Shown here: positions 27,095-36,208 of the stretch, piece after piece | Position numbering within the stretch: position 1 is the first letter of the stretch | How the letters are laid out: each line of letters opens with the position of its first letter | NCBI GenBank assembly: GCA_036501665.1 | Contig: DASXZW010000063.1 | Location: 1-64,000, forward strand | Origin: DATAUD01 sp036501665 | GTDB lineage: Bacteria; Verrucomicrobiota; Verrucomicrobiia; Limisphaerales; Palsa-1400 | Direction: 5' to 3' | DNA: 64,000 nt | Translations under genes and position numbers: made by a program | The notes under the pieces: model-generated | Told to the model about the DNA's origin: nothing | What the model saw: the letters and a program-made list of their open reading frames with translations, nothing else | Databases searched by the model: none

Positions 27095-27970
27095 ATGAAG
27101 AGGATTGCTCTCCTTCTGGCCCTGCTGGCCTTTGCCGCCGTCCCAGCCCGCGCGCAAATGAACGGGATCACGGCCGAGTTGGAGTTGGCTCAAAACCAAT
27201 ATCTCCCCGACGAAGACCTGCAATTAAAGGTCAAGATCACGAACCGTTCGGGGCAGCCTGTCACTTTCGGCCAGGTCAGCAACTGGATCACGTTTCACAT
27301 TGTCGGCGAGCGCAACTATATCGCGCCCGTGATTTCCGACATGCCGATCACCGGAGAGTTTACAATTGACTCTGGCCAAACCGGATGGTGGAAAGTAAAC
27401 CCGACGCCGTTTTTTGATTTTCGGCGCATTGGCCATTATCGAATCAGCGCCACGCTGCGAATCCCGGCTTGGAACAACATTGAGATTACCTGTAAACCGG
27501 CAAATTTTACAGTCGCCAATGGCCTGCCTTTGCACGGGCTGGCAAACCTGCAATTTGGCGTTCCTCCTCCGCCTGGAGTGACGAACGTCGCTCCGGAAAT
27601 TCGGAGTTACAGCCTCATCAAGGTCGCCTACCTTCACGAGTTAAGGTTATATTTCCGATTGACAGACAACACGGGCCGCACATTGAGCGTTTTCCCGCTA
27701 TCCGGCATGTTGTCCTTCAGCGAGCCGGAGGCCCAAATGGATCGCTACAACAATTTGCACGTCCTCATGCAGACCGGCGCAAGGTCGTTCACTTATTCGG
27801 TGGTTACTCCTTACGGGGGACTTGCTGAGCGGCAGACGTATGATTACAGCGACACGCGGCCCACGCTTCGCTCTGCCGATGACGGCGGAATTTTTGTAGG
27901 CGGCGGTTATCGGCGTCTTGCGGAGAGCGATGTTCCGCCTCCATCCACCGTTTCTGCCCGGACTCAGTAG
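27095..27970 (+). CDS. Exported conserved hypothetical protein
   Basis: From ATG 27095 the product is 291 residues with a signal peptide (MKRIALLLALLAFAAVPARA). The remainder is predicted beta-sandwich: ITAELELAQNQYLPDEDLQL, LKVKITNRSGQPV, HYRISATLRI, typical of an immunoglobulin-like fold, and it ends in a Pro/Ser tail. No enzyme motif is visible. It starts 44 bases after the Kdo hydroxylase on the same strand. Confidence 0.75.
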   Translation: MKRIALLLALLAFAAVPARAQMNGITAELELAQNQYLPDEDLQLKVKITNRSGQPVTFGQVSNWITFHIVGERNYIAPVISDMPITGEFTIDSGQTGWWKVNPTPFFDFRRIGHYRISATLRIPAWNNIEITCKPANFTVANGLPLHGLANLQFGVPPPPGVTNVAPEIRSYSLIKVAYLHELRLYFRLTDNTGRTLSVFPLSGMLSFSEPEAQMDRYNNLHVLMQTGARSFTYSVVTPYGGLAERQTYDYSDTRPTLRSADDGGIFVGGGYRRLAESDVPPPSTVSARTQ

Positions 27971-27991
27971 GTTCTCGGAATTTGTCGCCGC

Positions 27992-28543
27992 TCACACAGC
28001 TGCGGTCACCGTACTGGAGTGGTGGCGCATTTGGGAAATCTTCTTCATCGCGTCCGCCAAATTCGGCAGCACCACGTCGTGATGTCCTTTGCCGATCCAC
28101 GGCGACGAAATTAACAGGGAAGTGCAACCCGCGTTCATGGCGGCCTCAGCGTCCTGCCATTTGTTGCTGATGACGAAGCACTGGTCGAGATTCAAGTGCC
28201 ACTTGAACGCCGCTTCCGTCAGCAAACCCGGCTTCGGCCTGCGGCAAGGGCAAAAATCATCCGCGTCGTGCGGACAAACGAGAATATCGTCCAGTGAAAA
28301 CATTCGCCGCAACACATCGTGCATCCGGTCCATTTCGCGCCGGGACATTTCGCCGCGGGAGAGCGCCGGTTGATTGGTGGTGGCGAGCAGCAGGAATCCG
28401 GCGGCCTTGAGTTGCCGCAACGGTACAATCGCTTCGGGCTTGGGCTGCATTTGCTCCAGCGACAACGGCGGTGATGGATGACGGCCTTCGACGCGGTCGC
28501 AGTTCAGAATTCCGTCCCTCTCAACAAATACAGCGGCTCTCAT
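27992..28543 (-). CDS. GmhB-like HAD phosphatase family protein with substituted catalytic residues
   Basis: A 183-residue HAD-IIIA protein resembling D-glycero-D-manno-heptose-1,7-bisphosphate 7-phosphatase. Family features present: TTNQPALSRG, the zinc loop CPHDADDFCPCRRPKPG, and the motif IV region ISNKWQDAEAA. Two catalytic residues differ. The nucleophile motif D-x-D-G reads ERDG (VERDGIL), and the first acidic residue of motif IV is Asn (SNKWQD). Both are clear from the DNA. The enzyme may be inactive, use Glu, or bind phosphosugars without hydrolysis. It is convergent with the upstream exported-protein gene and near the Kdo hydroxylase. Confidence 0.75.
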   Translation of the reverse strand: MRAAVFVERDGILNCDRVEGRHPSPPLSLEQMQPKPEAIVPLRQLKAAGFLLLATTNQPALSRGEMSRREMDRMHDVLRRMFSLDDILVCPHDADDFCPCRRPKPGLLTEAAFKWHLNLDQCFVISNKWQDAEAAMNAGCTSLLISSPWIGKGHHDVVLPNLADAMKKISQMRHHSSTVTAAV

Positions 28544-28658
28544 AAATTGACACCGGCTTGCTACTCTTGCTCACATTTCCCGATTGCGCAAAAAAAAAGT
28601 TATGCACCGCATTTATCGCCGCTGAAGATATTTCAGCAAATAAAGAAGAGTTGAAGTT

Positions 28659-30878
28659 TCACGAAGCGTCCATTGACTTTTTAGACTTTCTGGCTTTCCG
28701 GGCTGCAAACTTTCGCTTTATTGCCGCTGCCCGGCGGGACAAAGCCTCCGCTTCGTGGTCGTGATCAGTCGCCCGGAGAGCAAGTGCCAAATTGTTCAGA
28801 CAAACCGCGATATTCGGATGCGGCGGACCGGAACCTTTTTCGTAAATTGCCAAGGCACGGCGAAACATTGGCACTGCTTCGTTCAGCCTGTTGGTGCATC
28901 GAAGCAATTCTGCCAAATTATTAAGGCTCAGGGCGAAAGATGGATGATCCGGCCCGAGACTTTTTTCGTAAATCATAGCGGCGCGCCGCAGCAAAGGTTC
29001 CGCTTCATCCGTTCTGTAGGACGCTTTTAGCAAAGATGCCAGATTGTTAAGGACTCTGGCCACGCTCGGATGTTCTGGTCCAAAACTCTTTTCATCTATC
29101 TCCAAAGCCCACCGAAATAACGGCTCGGCCTCCGAAATGCGATTGGTCGCCATGAGGAGTAGAGCCAGATTGTTAATGCTCGACGCAAGTTTTGGATGGT
29201 CCTGGCCAAAACTTTTTTCGAAAATTGAAGTCGCCCGGCGTATCAATGTTTCAGCCTCTACGAACCGATTTGTGGACTTAAGCAGCATTCCAAGATTGTT
29301 CAAGTCCGTGGCAACTTTCGGATTGTCTTTGCCATAACTGTCTTCATTTATTGCCAACGCCCGGCGCAGCAACGGTTCGGCTTCTCCGAAACGGTTTAAT
29401 GTTGTTAAGATGTTTGCAAGATTATTGAGCCGAAGGGCCACATCGGGATGCTGTGAGCCATGGTGTTGTTCGCCCAATGCCAATGCGCGCCGAATCAAAG
29501 ACTCCGCCTCCGTTAGCCGATTTGTGGCCTTCAGCAGAAGCGAAAGATTGCTGAGATCTCTTCCGACGTTCGGATGGTTGGGACCAAAACTTTGTTCGTC
29601 AATGGCGAGCGCCTGACGTTGCAATGCTTCAGCCTCAGCCAGACGATTGGTTGCTTTGAGCAGCGACGCCATATTGTTCAAGCGTGCGGCATAATCAGGA
29701 TGTTGCGGGCCAAAGCACTTTTCGGTTATTTCCAATGCCCGGCGCATCAAGGGCTCTGCCTCTGCTAGTCGATTTGTTTGAAGGAACAAAGTCGCCAAAT
29801 TGTTGACGCGAGTGCCGGCGATGGGATGTTCCGGGCCAAGATTCTTTTCGTCGATAGCCAACGCTCGGTGCATCAACATCTCTGCTTCGTCGAGGCGGTT
29901 TGTGTTTTGGAGCAGATTGGCCAGATTATTAAGTTTATTGGCGACGTTGGAGTGTTCTGGTCCGTGATGTTGCTCGTCAATAGCCAGAGCCCGGCGCATC
30001 AAGGATTCCGCTTCGTCAAACCGATTAAAATCCTTCAGCAGTAACGCAAGATTGCTCAGGCTTAATGAAATATCCGGATGAGTCGATCCGAAGATTTGTT
30101 CTTGTACAGCGAGCGCCCGGCGCATTAAAGCCTCGGCTTCATCCATGCGGGCTGTAGCTTTAAGCAATTGCGCGAGGTTATTAAGGCGGGCAGCAAGATC
30201 AGCTTGCTCGATCCCGGGAAATCCTTCCTGGATGGCCAGCGATCTGCGCATTAAACGCTCGGCGCGATTCCATTCTGCCAGATGAAGCCAGCGTTCGCCC
30301 GTTTGATGCATCAGCCAGGAGGCGCGAAGATGATTTGTTGCATCCCACAAATCGGCGAGCGCGGTTAGCGGTTCCAGTTCCCAACGCGCTTCAGACCACA
30401 CCGTTTCTTTTTTTAATTCGATATGGCGCTGTATGATTAGTTCTTCGAGGACTTCCTGGCTCCAACTTTTATCTGGCTCCGACAAATGCAAAAGCGCGGC
30501 TTTCTGCACTGTGCGACGGGTTCGAGCAATCAATGGTTCCCCGTCAGCGTCAATTACCGAAGTTGGTAGAATCAGTTGCAAGCCGAATAGTCGGCACAGA
30601 AGATTTTTCCAGTGACGCGACCCTGCATGGCTACCCATTTTGGAGAATTTCTTCGAAACAAGAGCGCGCACCCAGGGAAGCGCAATTTGTTCAGGTGAAA
30701 GCAATGCGACGAAACCTAACGCCAGTTTCTCGGCGTCGTCGAGTTGCTCTAATGTTTGTCTGAGATTTGCCCTCAAACTTATTTCAATTACCAACCGGGA
30801 ATTCGTCGCTTTCCATGAATCCAAACTTCCCAAACTGTAACATTTGCAATCGTGGCAAAAGTTGGGTGCATAGATCAA
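28659..30878 (-). CDS. TPR protein, likely C-terminal part of a STAND (NB-ARC) ATPase
   Basis: A 739-residue protein. Residues 35-75 (ANLRQTLEQLDDAEKLALGF, then LLSPEQIALPWVRALV) match the winged-helix segment that follows NB-ARC in STAND ATPases. Residues near 225-739 hold 12 tandem 42-residue repeats (N-N-L-A-x-L-L-K-x-T-N-R-x-x-E-A-E-x-L-x-R-R-A-L-A-I), the TPR_10/12 kinesin-light-chain type. No nucleotide-binding P-loop or effector domain lies upstream in any frame; the first 25 residues are not conserved-looking. Such proteins normally sense ligands or phage products. The start codon is uncertain. Whether this is a shortened active protein or a fragment is open. Confidence 0.7.
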   Translation of the reverse strand: MIYAPNFCHDCKCYSLGSLDSWKATNSRLVIEISLRANLRQTLEQLDDAEKLALGFVALLSPEQIALPWVRALVSKKFSKMGSHAGSRHWKNLLCRLFGLQLILPTSVIDADGEPLIARTRRTVQKAALLHLSEPDKSWSQEVLEELIIQRHIELKKETVWSEARWELEPLTALADLWDATNHLRASWLMHQTGERWLHLAEWNRAERLMRRSLAIQEGFPGIEQADLAARLNNLAQLLKATARMDEAEALMRRALAVQEQIFGSTHPDISLSLSNLALLLKDFNRFDEAESLMRRALAIDEQHHGPEHSNVANKLNNLANLLQNTNRLDEAEMLMHRALAIDEKNLGPEHPIAGTRVNNLATLFLQTNRLAEAEPLMRRALEITEKCFGPQHPDYAARLNNMASLLKATNRLAEAEALQRQALAIDEQSFGPNHPNVGRDLSNLSLLLKATNRLTEAESLIRRALALGEQHHGSQHPDVALRLNNLANILTTLNRFGEAEPLLRRALAINEDSYGKDNPKVATDLNNLGMLLKSTNRFVEAETLIRRATSIFEKSFGQDHPKLASSINNLALLLMATNRISEAEPLFRWALEIDEKSFGPEHPSVARVLNNLASLLKASYRTDEAEPLLRRAAMIYEKSLGPDHPSFALSLNNLAELLRCTNRLNEAVPMFRRALAIYEKGSGPPHPNIAVCLNNLALALRATDHDHEAEALSRRAAAIKRKFAARKARKSKKSMDAS

Positions 30879-31012
30879 GCCTCTTCACTGCCATCCGCCC
30901 TGAAAGCCATGATCTCCGCCTCTCGTTGTCCGTAAGAAGAGCGGTACTATTTGAACTTTGTTTTAAAACAAAGAAGTTGCGGGAGGGGCAACCCCGTGTT
31001 ATCGGTTTCCCG

Positions 31013-31429
31013 ATGGCGGCTCTGACGATTCTCCAAGTTGAAGACGACCCGGACGACGCCTTTTTCTTCCGCAGGGCCTTGAGGAAAAAGAAACTCGATT
31101 GCGAATTGCATGTGGAGAAGAACGGCGAAGGCGCCATTAATTATCTTCGCGCGGCGGCGCCGGAAGCCGGGCCTGATTCGCACCGCATCCCCGATCTCAT
31201 GTTGCTGGATTTAAAGTTGCCGGGATTATCCGGTTTTGACGTGTTGTCATGGGCCAGGTCCCAGGCCGCCCTTCAAACTTTGCCGATCATCGTCCTGAGC
31301 GGTTCCTCGCTGGTGGAGGACAAGAAAAAGGCTTCCGGCCTTGGCGCTTCTGAATTCATAGTCAAACATAGCGATTACGACCAGATAGCGGAGAAAGTGG
31401 TTGAGTTAATTTCGATGGTTCGGCGGTGA
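31013..31429 (+). CDS. Single-domain response regulator (Rcp1-like)
   Basis: The frame opens at 30767, but the CheY fold begins at the ATG at 31013, giving 138 residues. Acidic pocket D11/D12 in VEDDPDDA, phosphoacceptor D66 in LMLLDLKLPGLSG, S96 in IVLSGSS and K118 in FIVKHSD are in place. There is no output domain, so it likely works as a phosphorelay shuttle. The extended E-D-D-P-D-D form with an insert after helix 3 is typical of the Rcp1 branch. It precedes a YfiR-like gene and a histidine kinase on the same strand, which suggests one signalling module. Confidence 0.88.
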   Translation: MAALTILQVEDDPDDAFFFRRALRKKKLDCELHVEKNGEGAINYLRAAAPEAGPDSHRIPDLMLLDLKLPGLSGFDVLSWARSQAALQTLPIIVLSGSSLVEDKKKASGLGASEFIVKHSDYDQIAEKVVELISMVRR

Positions 31430-31518
31430 AACCCCTGTGTTCGTAACGTTCGACTTCAAGTATTCTCAACCTTCTGCGCCGGTGGAAATCATTCGGTGCG
31501 TTTTCGGGAAAATCCCTT

Positions 31519-32190
31519 ATGATTAAACTGCTCATGGCGTTGTCTCCTGAGATTGAAATGATGCGTGCGTTCGTTTTGACGATCGCCATTCTTTCCGTCG
31601 CCATTGGCCTGCCCAATGTGGCTGTTGCCGAGGCTCACAAAGAATATGAAGTCAAAGCGGGGATGCTGTTCAATCTCACCCATTTCGTGGAATGGCCCCC
31701 CGAAGCTTTTGAGGATGCCGCTTCGCCGATTGTGATTGGCGTCCTGGGCCGTGACCCTTTTGGACACTATCTTGAGAAAGCAATCCAGGGAGAAACCGTC
31801 AACGGTCGCCGGATCGTGATCAAGCATTTCGCCCGGCCTCAGACCCTGGCGCGGTGTCATATATTATTTATTTGCGCGGATGAAAAACCCAAACTCGATC
31901 AGATTTTTCCCAGGCTCAAGGGCCGTCCTATCTTCACAGTATCCGAAATTGAAAGGTTTTCGTCGCTTCAGGGAGGGATGCTCCTTATCCATGAGAACAA
32001 TCAAAAGAAAATCCGATTGCGGCTGAACCTTAAATCCGCGCGTGCCGCCGGTCTCAATGTCAGCTCGAAATTGATTCAAGTCGCCGAACTCGAAAAAACG
32101 AGTCTTTTGGTTTCGCCGCATCCGCAAGCGCGCAAGATTTCGTTTTCGGCGCACAAGCCCTCATTCTTCGGCGCAGGCCACCTTGAATGA
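31519..32190 (+). CDS. YfiR-like (DUF4154) periplasmic protein
   Basis: A 223-residue exported protein (ATG 31519; 31561 also fits the signal peptide MRAFVLTIAILSVAIGLPNV). The family core is visible: EVKAGMLFNLTHFVEWPPEA, IVIGVLGRDPFGHYLE, CHILFICADE, LQGGMLLIHENNQKKIRLRL. YfiR in Pseudomonas inhibits a periplasmic sensor that drives c-di-GMP synthesis. Here it overlaps the histidine kinase gene by four bases (ATGA), so it probably acts as the periplasmic input to that kinase. No diguanylate cyclase is in the window. Confidence 0.82.
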   Translation: MIKLLMALSPEIEMMRAFVLTIAILSVAIGLPNVAVAEAHKEYEVKAGMLFNLTHFVEWPPEAFEDAASPIVIGVLGRDPFGHYLEKAIQGETVNGRRIVIKHFARPQTLARCHILFICADEKPKLDQIFPRLKGRPIFTVSEIERFSSLQGGMLLIHENNQKKIRLRLNLKSARAAGLNVSSKLIQVAELEKTSLLVSPHPQARKISFSAHKPSFFGAGHLE

Positions 32191-33665
32191 GTTATCCCGG
32201 GCTTAGAAGACGGTTGCTGGCGGCCATGCTTGTTCCCACCTTCATTGCGCTGCTGCTGGCGTGCGTTACCCTGCTCACTTACGACCTTCTCGACGACAGG
32301 CGGACCCTTACGCGCGACCTCACGACCCTTGCTGATAGCATCGCCGCGAACATCGGGGCGTCTGTTCTTTATGACAGTCAGAAAGTCGCGCAGCAAATGC
32401 TCGCGCCCCTCAAGTCAGCGCACGACGTCGCCAACGCGTGCCTTTACGATGAATTTGGGCACCTTTATTCGACGTATCCAATTGACGCCGCTCCCGGACT
32501 TTTTCCGGCAACGCCCGGCGCTGATGGAATTCACCTCTCGGGAACTTACCTGACCATCTTCCAGCCCGTAATGGAAGACGACGGGCGGGTTGGAACGCTC
32601 TTTATTCGACAGGATCTCCGCAGCATCAGCAGTAAGTTTGGCATTTACGTCGCTGTGGTGTTGGTGGTCATGTTCGCATCCGCAGTCGTTGCGTGGCTGT
32701 TGTCGCGGTTTCTGCAATTGGGCATCGCCAAACCGATTCTTGACCTCGCTGCTGTGGCGCGCCAGATCTCCGACAAGGGCGACTTTTCCGTCCGCGCTTC
32801 AAACACTTCCGCCGTCGAAGAGTTGGCCCTGTTGAATAAAGCATTCAACGAAATGCTTGAACAAATTCATAGTCGCGACCTTTCTCTGGAACAAGCGCGC
32901 CATGACCTCCAGCGCCACGCGGAGGACCTTGAGTCCCGCGTGGCCGAGCGCACGCATTCTCTGGAAGAAACAACGCGGCAACTTTACGATTTCTGCTATT
33001 CCATCGCCCACGACCTGAAAGCGCCGATCCGCTCCCAAGCGGGCTACGCGCGGATTCTTGTCAAAGACTTCGCTGAAAAACTTGGAGCCGAAGGCACCGA
33101 ATTCGCCCAACGCATTGCTGATTCCGCCGACCGACAAACCCGGCTGGTTTCCGATTTGTTGACGCACGTCAGTCTTGGCCACAACGAAATGCCGATGGAA
33201 TCGGTCAGCCTGGTCATGATCGCTGAGCAGGTTTGTGGCGATCTGCGTCTCGAAATTGAACGGCGCCGCGCAAGTGTCGAACTTTCAGGCATTCAGGGCG
33301 CCGTCTTCGCCAATCGCGCCTCGCTCAATCTCATCGTCATCAATCTGTTCTCGAACGCGCTGAAATTTGTTCCCCGCGACCGCACACCACATGTCAAAGC
33401 ATGGACCACTGAGGGAGGCGGCTTTGTCCGCCTTTGGGTTGAGGACAATGGCATCGGCATTTCTCCCCAACACATCAACAAACTGTTTGCGATCTTTCAA
33501 CGCCTCCATACCCGTGAAGAATACGCCGGCACCGGGATCGGACTCGCGATTGTCAAGCGCGCCGCGGAAAAAATGAATGGTCGGGTTGGCGTCGAGTCTG
33601 AGGAGGGCAAAGGCAGCCGCTTTTGGGTCGAACTGAAACAACCGCTCCAAGGAAATTCTGCCTAG
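32187..33665 (+). CDS. Sensor histidine kinase, partner of YfiR-like protein
   Basis: A 492-residue kinase with two membrane helices (about 10-32 and 152-172), a periplasmic sensor of about 120 residues (CHASE8-like), HAMP (175-230), coiled-coil linker, HisKA with His275 in SIAHDLKAPIR, and HATPase_c (N-box INLFSNALKF, G boxes DNGIG and GTGIGLA). It phosphorylates a receiver; the orphan CheY-like protein upstream (31013) is the nearest candidate. The YfiR-like gene immediately before it likely supplies the periplasmic signal. The kinase lacks a fused receiver. Confidence 0.88.
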   Translation: MSYPGLRRRLLAAMLVPTFIALLLACVTLLTYDLLDDRRTLTRDLTTLADSIAANIGASVLYDSQKVAQQMLAPLKSAHDVANACLYDEFGHLYSTYPIDAAPGLFPATPGADGIHLSGTYLTIFQPVMEDDGRVGTLFIRQDLRSISSKFGIYVAVVLVVMFASAVVAWLLSRFLQLGIAKPILDLAAVARQISDKGDFSVRASNTSAVEELALLNKAFNEMLEQIHSRDLSLEQARHDLQRHAEDLESRVAERTHSLEETTRQLYDFCYSIAHDLKAPIRSQAGYARILVKDFAEKLGAEGTEFAQRIADSADRQTRLVSDLLTHVSLGHNEMPMESVSLVMIAEQVCGDLRLEIERRRASVELSGIQGAVFANRASLNLIVINLFSNALKFVPRDRTPHVKAWTTEGGGFVRLWVEDNGIGISPQHINKLFAIFQRLHTREEYAGTGIGLAIVKRAAEKMNGRVGVESEEGKGSRFWVELKQPLQGNSA

Positions 33666-33834
33666 CTGCGACTGTTTTGGTCCATTGGCCAACATTCTCC
33701 CCAATTTTCCTTGCCTTGGCAAGGGGATTGGCCGATTAACAGACCCGGTAATGGACGATTACCGCCTTGGCACCCGATTTGCTTCCAAAAGTCGGGCGAT
33801 TTGCAATGCCAGCCAGGGCTTGGGAATCGGAACT

Positions 33835-34830
33835 ATGCTGACCTCAAACAAACGAGGCCCAACGGGGGCTTCACGCCCGGTCTTGACCGGGGCGCGCGCG
33901 TGGCTTGTCGCCGCGGCATCTCTCGTTTTTGCTTTGCTTCTGCGCCTTTCTTTCGATTCGTTGTGGAAAGACCGGCTTCCCTATGCCGGCTTTTTCCTGA
34001 TAGCGCTGTTAGTGGTGCATTACTTGGAAGTTGCCCCTGCAGTGTTTGTCATTGTCGCTGGATTTTTGCTGGGGTCCTGGTTTTTTGTCGCGCCGCGCCA
34101 CACATTGCAGATTGTAAGTCCTGTGGATCGCCTTGATGCGGTCTTCTATTTCGCGATCTGTTTCATCGTTCTTTTTTATACGCGACGCACCCGCCAGGCT
34201 TTGGCGCGAGAACGGGAGGCCTGGATGACTGTCGGGCGGCTTGCGGCGATTGTTGAATCGTCCGAAGACGCAATCCTTGCCAGGTCTCTTGACGGAACGA
34301 TTACCAGTTGGAATTCCGGCGCGTGCAGCCTCTACGGCTATACGGAAGCCGAGGCGAAGAGCCAGCCCGTGACTTTTCTGACAATGCCGGAAAACGCCTC
34401 CGAGATGATGCCAATTCTCGAACGAGTGGGCCGCGGCGAACAGATCTGCCACCTGGAAACGACTCAGCGGAGAAAAGACGGCGCGACGGTGGAAGTCTCT
34501 TTGAGCGTGTCGCCGGTGCGCAATGGCGCGGGGGAAATCATAGGGGTGTCAACCATAGCGCGGGACATTAGCGAACAAAAAAGCGCGGAGCGGGAACGGG
34601 AACGCCTGCTCGTTGAATTGCAATGTCTCCTCGGCGAAGTAAAAACTCTCACCGGCCTCCTGCCAATTTGTTCGTATTGCAAAAAAATCCGCGACGACAA
34701 AGGTTATTGGAACCAGATCGAGCATTACATTGGCAAACATTCAAGGGCCAATTTCACCCACAGCGTCTGCCCGGAATGCGCCAAGCATCAATACGCCCAG
34801 TTCCTCGACGAGCGGCCGAACAGCCTCTGA
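33835..34830 (+). CDS. Membrane PAS-domain sensor with C-terminal Cys4 motif
   Basis: 331 residues from ATG 33835 (a longer frame from 33685 lacks any family resemblance). Four membrane helices of DUF4118/KdpD type (about 25-120) precede a PAS domain (about 135-250). The C-terminal domain LPICSYCKKIRDDKGYWNQI with VCPECAKHQ is a zinc-binding-looking module that ends many PAS and receiver proteins in this phylum and in deltaproteobacteria. No kinase, cyclase or DNA-binding domain follows, so the output is unknown. It follows the histidine kinase in the same direction. Confidence 0.75.
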   Translation: MLTSNKRGPTGASRPVLTGARAWLVAAASLVFALLLRLSFDSLWKDRLPYAGFFLIALLVVHYLEVAPAVFVIVAGFLLGSWFFVAPRHTLQIVSPVDRLDAVFYFAICFIVLFYTRRTRQALAREREAWMTVGRLAAIVESSEDAILARSLDGTITSWNSGACSLYGYTEAEAKSQPVTFLTMPENASEMMPILERVGRGEQICHLETTQRRKDGATVEVSLSVSPVRNGAGEIIGVSTIARDISEQKSAERERERLLVELQCLLGEVKTLTGLLPICSYCKKIRDDKGYWNQIEHYIGKHSRANFTHSVCPECAKHQYAQFLDERPNSL

Positions 34831-34931
34831 GTTGAGGATTTGTTTCTCATTTCACGCAGTGGTGCCTTCATTTTGCCACGAAGGTTGTTCGGGTTATGCT
34901 TAAGAGCGTAGCTTGCATACCACGCAAATGT

Positions 34932-35873
34932 ATGAAACAACGCATTATCCTGGCAGGCGGTTCCGGTTTTCTTGGGCAGGCTCTGGCCGCACATTTCCTG
35001 CGCCTCGATTGGGAAGTCGTTATTTTGACTCGCTCGCCCAAGCGCAGGAACGACGGCGTTGCGGAAGTTCAATGGGACGCTTGCACGCAAGGCCCTTGGC
35101 AGGAGAATTTGGAAGGCGCGGCGGCTGTGATCAATTTGACGGGGAAATCTGTCGATTGCAGATACAACGCGCGCAATCGCAAGGAAATCATGGGCTCCCG
35201 CGTCGATTCGACTCGAGTTATTGGGGAGGCAATCGGTATATGCGCGAATCCACCGCCCGTGTGGTTGAATGCGAGCACTGCCACGCTTTACCGGCACACT
35301 TTCGGCGAAGCGTGGGACGAATCCGGCGCAATGGACCCGGTTGCAGAGGCAAAAGACGCCTTTTCCGTGGAAGTCGCCAAGGCGTGGGAAAAAGCATTGG
35401 ACGATGCGAAGACGCCCCGGACACGCAAGATTCCAATGCGAATGGCGATGGTGCTTGGCATGGGGAAAAACAGTGTGTTCCCGGTGTTGCGGCGGTTGGT
35501 TCGCCTGGGACTTGGCGGAAAAATGGGGAGCGGCAAGCAATACGTCTCATGGATGCACGAGGCGGATTTTTGCCGAGCAGTGGAATGGTTAATCGAGCAC
35601 AAGGAACTCAGTGGTCCGGTGAATCTTGTTGCGCCGGAGCCTGTGACGAACGCAGAAATGATGCGGCTGCTTCGGCGTGAGTGCGGCGTGCCTTTCGGAT
35701 TACCGGCGGCGGAGTGGATGTTGGAAGTGGGGGCCTTTTTCCTTCGGACAGAAACAGAACTCATCCTTAAAAGCAGGCGCGTCGTTCCCGGGTGCCTTTT
35801 GAAATCGGGATTTGAATTTCAATTTTCAACCTTATCACTTGCCTTTAAGAACCTTGCAGAACGTTTGCGCTAA
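34932..35873 (+). CDS. TIGR01777-family epimerase / NAD-dependent short-chain-like protein
   Basis: A 313-residue protein from ATG 34932 (MKQRIILAGGSGFLGQALAA) with a Rossmann GGSGFLG motif. NLTGKSVDCRYNARNRKEI, ASTATLYRHTF and YVSWMHEADFCRAVEWLIEH are conserved in the YfcH/SulA-like family, whose activity is unknown. The family is stable and monomeric. It is isolated between the sensor block and the kor operon. Confidence 0.85.
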   Translation: MKQRIILAGGSGFLGQALAAHFLRLDWEVVILTRSPKRRNDGVAEVQWDACTQGPWQENLEGAAAVINLTGKSVDCRYNARNRKEIMGSRVDSTRVIGEAIGICANPPPVWLNASTATLYRHTFGEAWDESGAMDPVAEAKDAFSVEVAKAWEKALDDAKTPRTRKIPMRMAMVLGMGKNSVFPVLRRLVRLGLGGKMGSGKQYVSWMHEADFCRAVEWLIEHKELSGPVNLVAPEPVTNAEMMRLLRRECGVPFGLPAAEWMLEVGAFFLRTETELILKSRRVVPGCLLKSGFEFQFSTLSLAFKNLAERLR

Positions 35874-36208
35874 AGCTTTAACGCATCGGAGACCCGATTT
35901 CTTGAACTTGAATTACGGGTTCAGCGTCAAACGAAAGTGGGATTTAGGCTGAATAAGTGTTATTAAATTAAGTTAATATGCGCTTTGGATCAATTAGGAA
36001 TGGTTATAGTTTTCTCCGAAAGCCTTTAAATTTCGGCAAAATTACTCATAAACATCTAATAATTAGTATCTTACGTCCGCTCGTCAACATTTGACACCCT
36101 TATGCCGAACTGGTATGTTGGAGCCTGAATCCTATTCGCCTAAAAGCGAGGCTGGGGTGTCGAATGACGCGACGGTCGGGATGAATTTAAAGCACAAGGC
36201 TAGTTACA
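35874..36208. other. AT-rich intergenic region upstream of korA
   Basis: About 335 bases without a supported protein gene. The first 200 bases are notably AT-rich compared with the rest of the window. The last 110 bases contain the promoter described separately and a short uORF at 36181-36216 (MNLKHKASYNE) whose stop overlaps the korA start. The uORF could be chance. Confidence 0.5.
36091..36119 (+). promoter_or_regulatory. Sigma-70-like promoter for korAB
   Basis: TTGACA at 36091-36096, a 17-base spacer, then TATGTT at 36114-36119. The start of transcription would be near 36126, leaving about an 80-base leader before the ATG at 36209. The -35 is perfect and the -10 matches four of six bases. 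Confidence 0.6.

Noticed and set aside
29000..30200. Repetitive DNA that might be a CRISPR array
   Set aside because: Repeat units are 126 bases, diverged and code for TPR; there are no spacers.
33685..33834. N-terminal extension of the PAS sensor
   Set aside because: No membrane or family sequence; ATG 33835 precedes the first helix.
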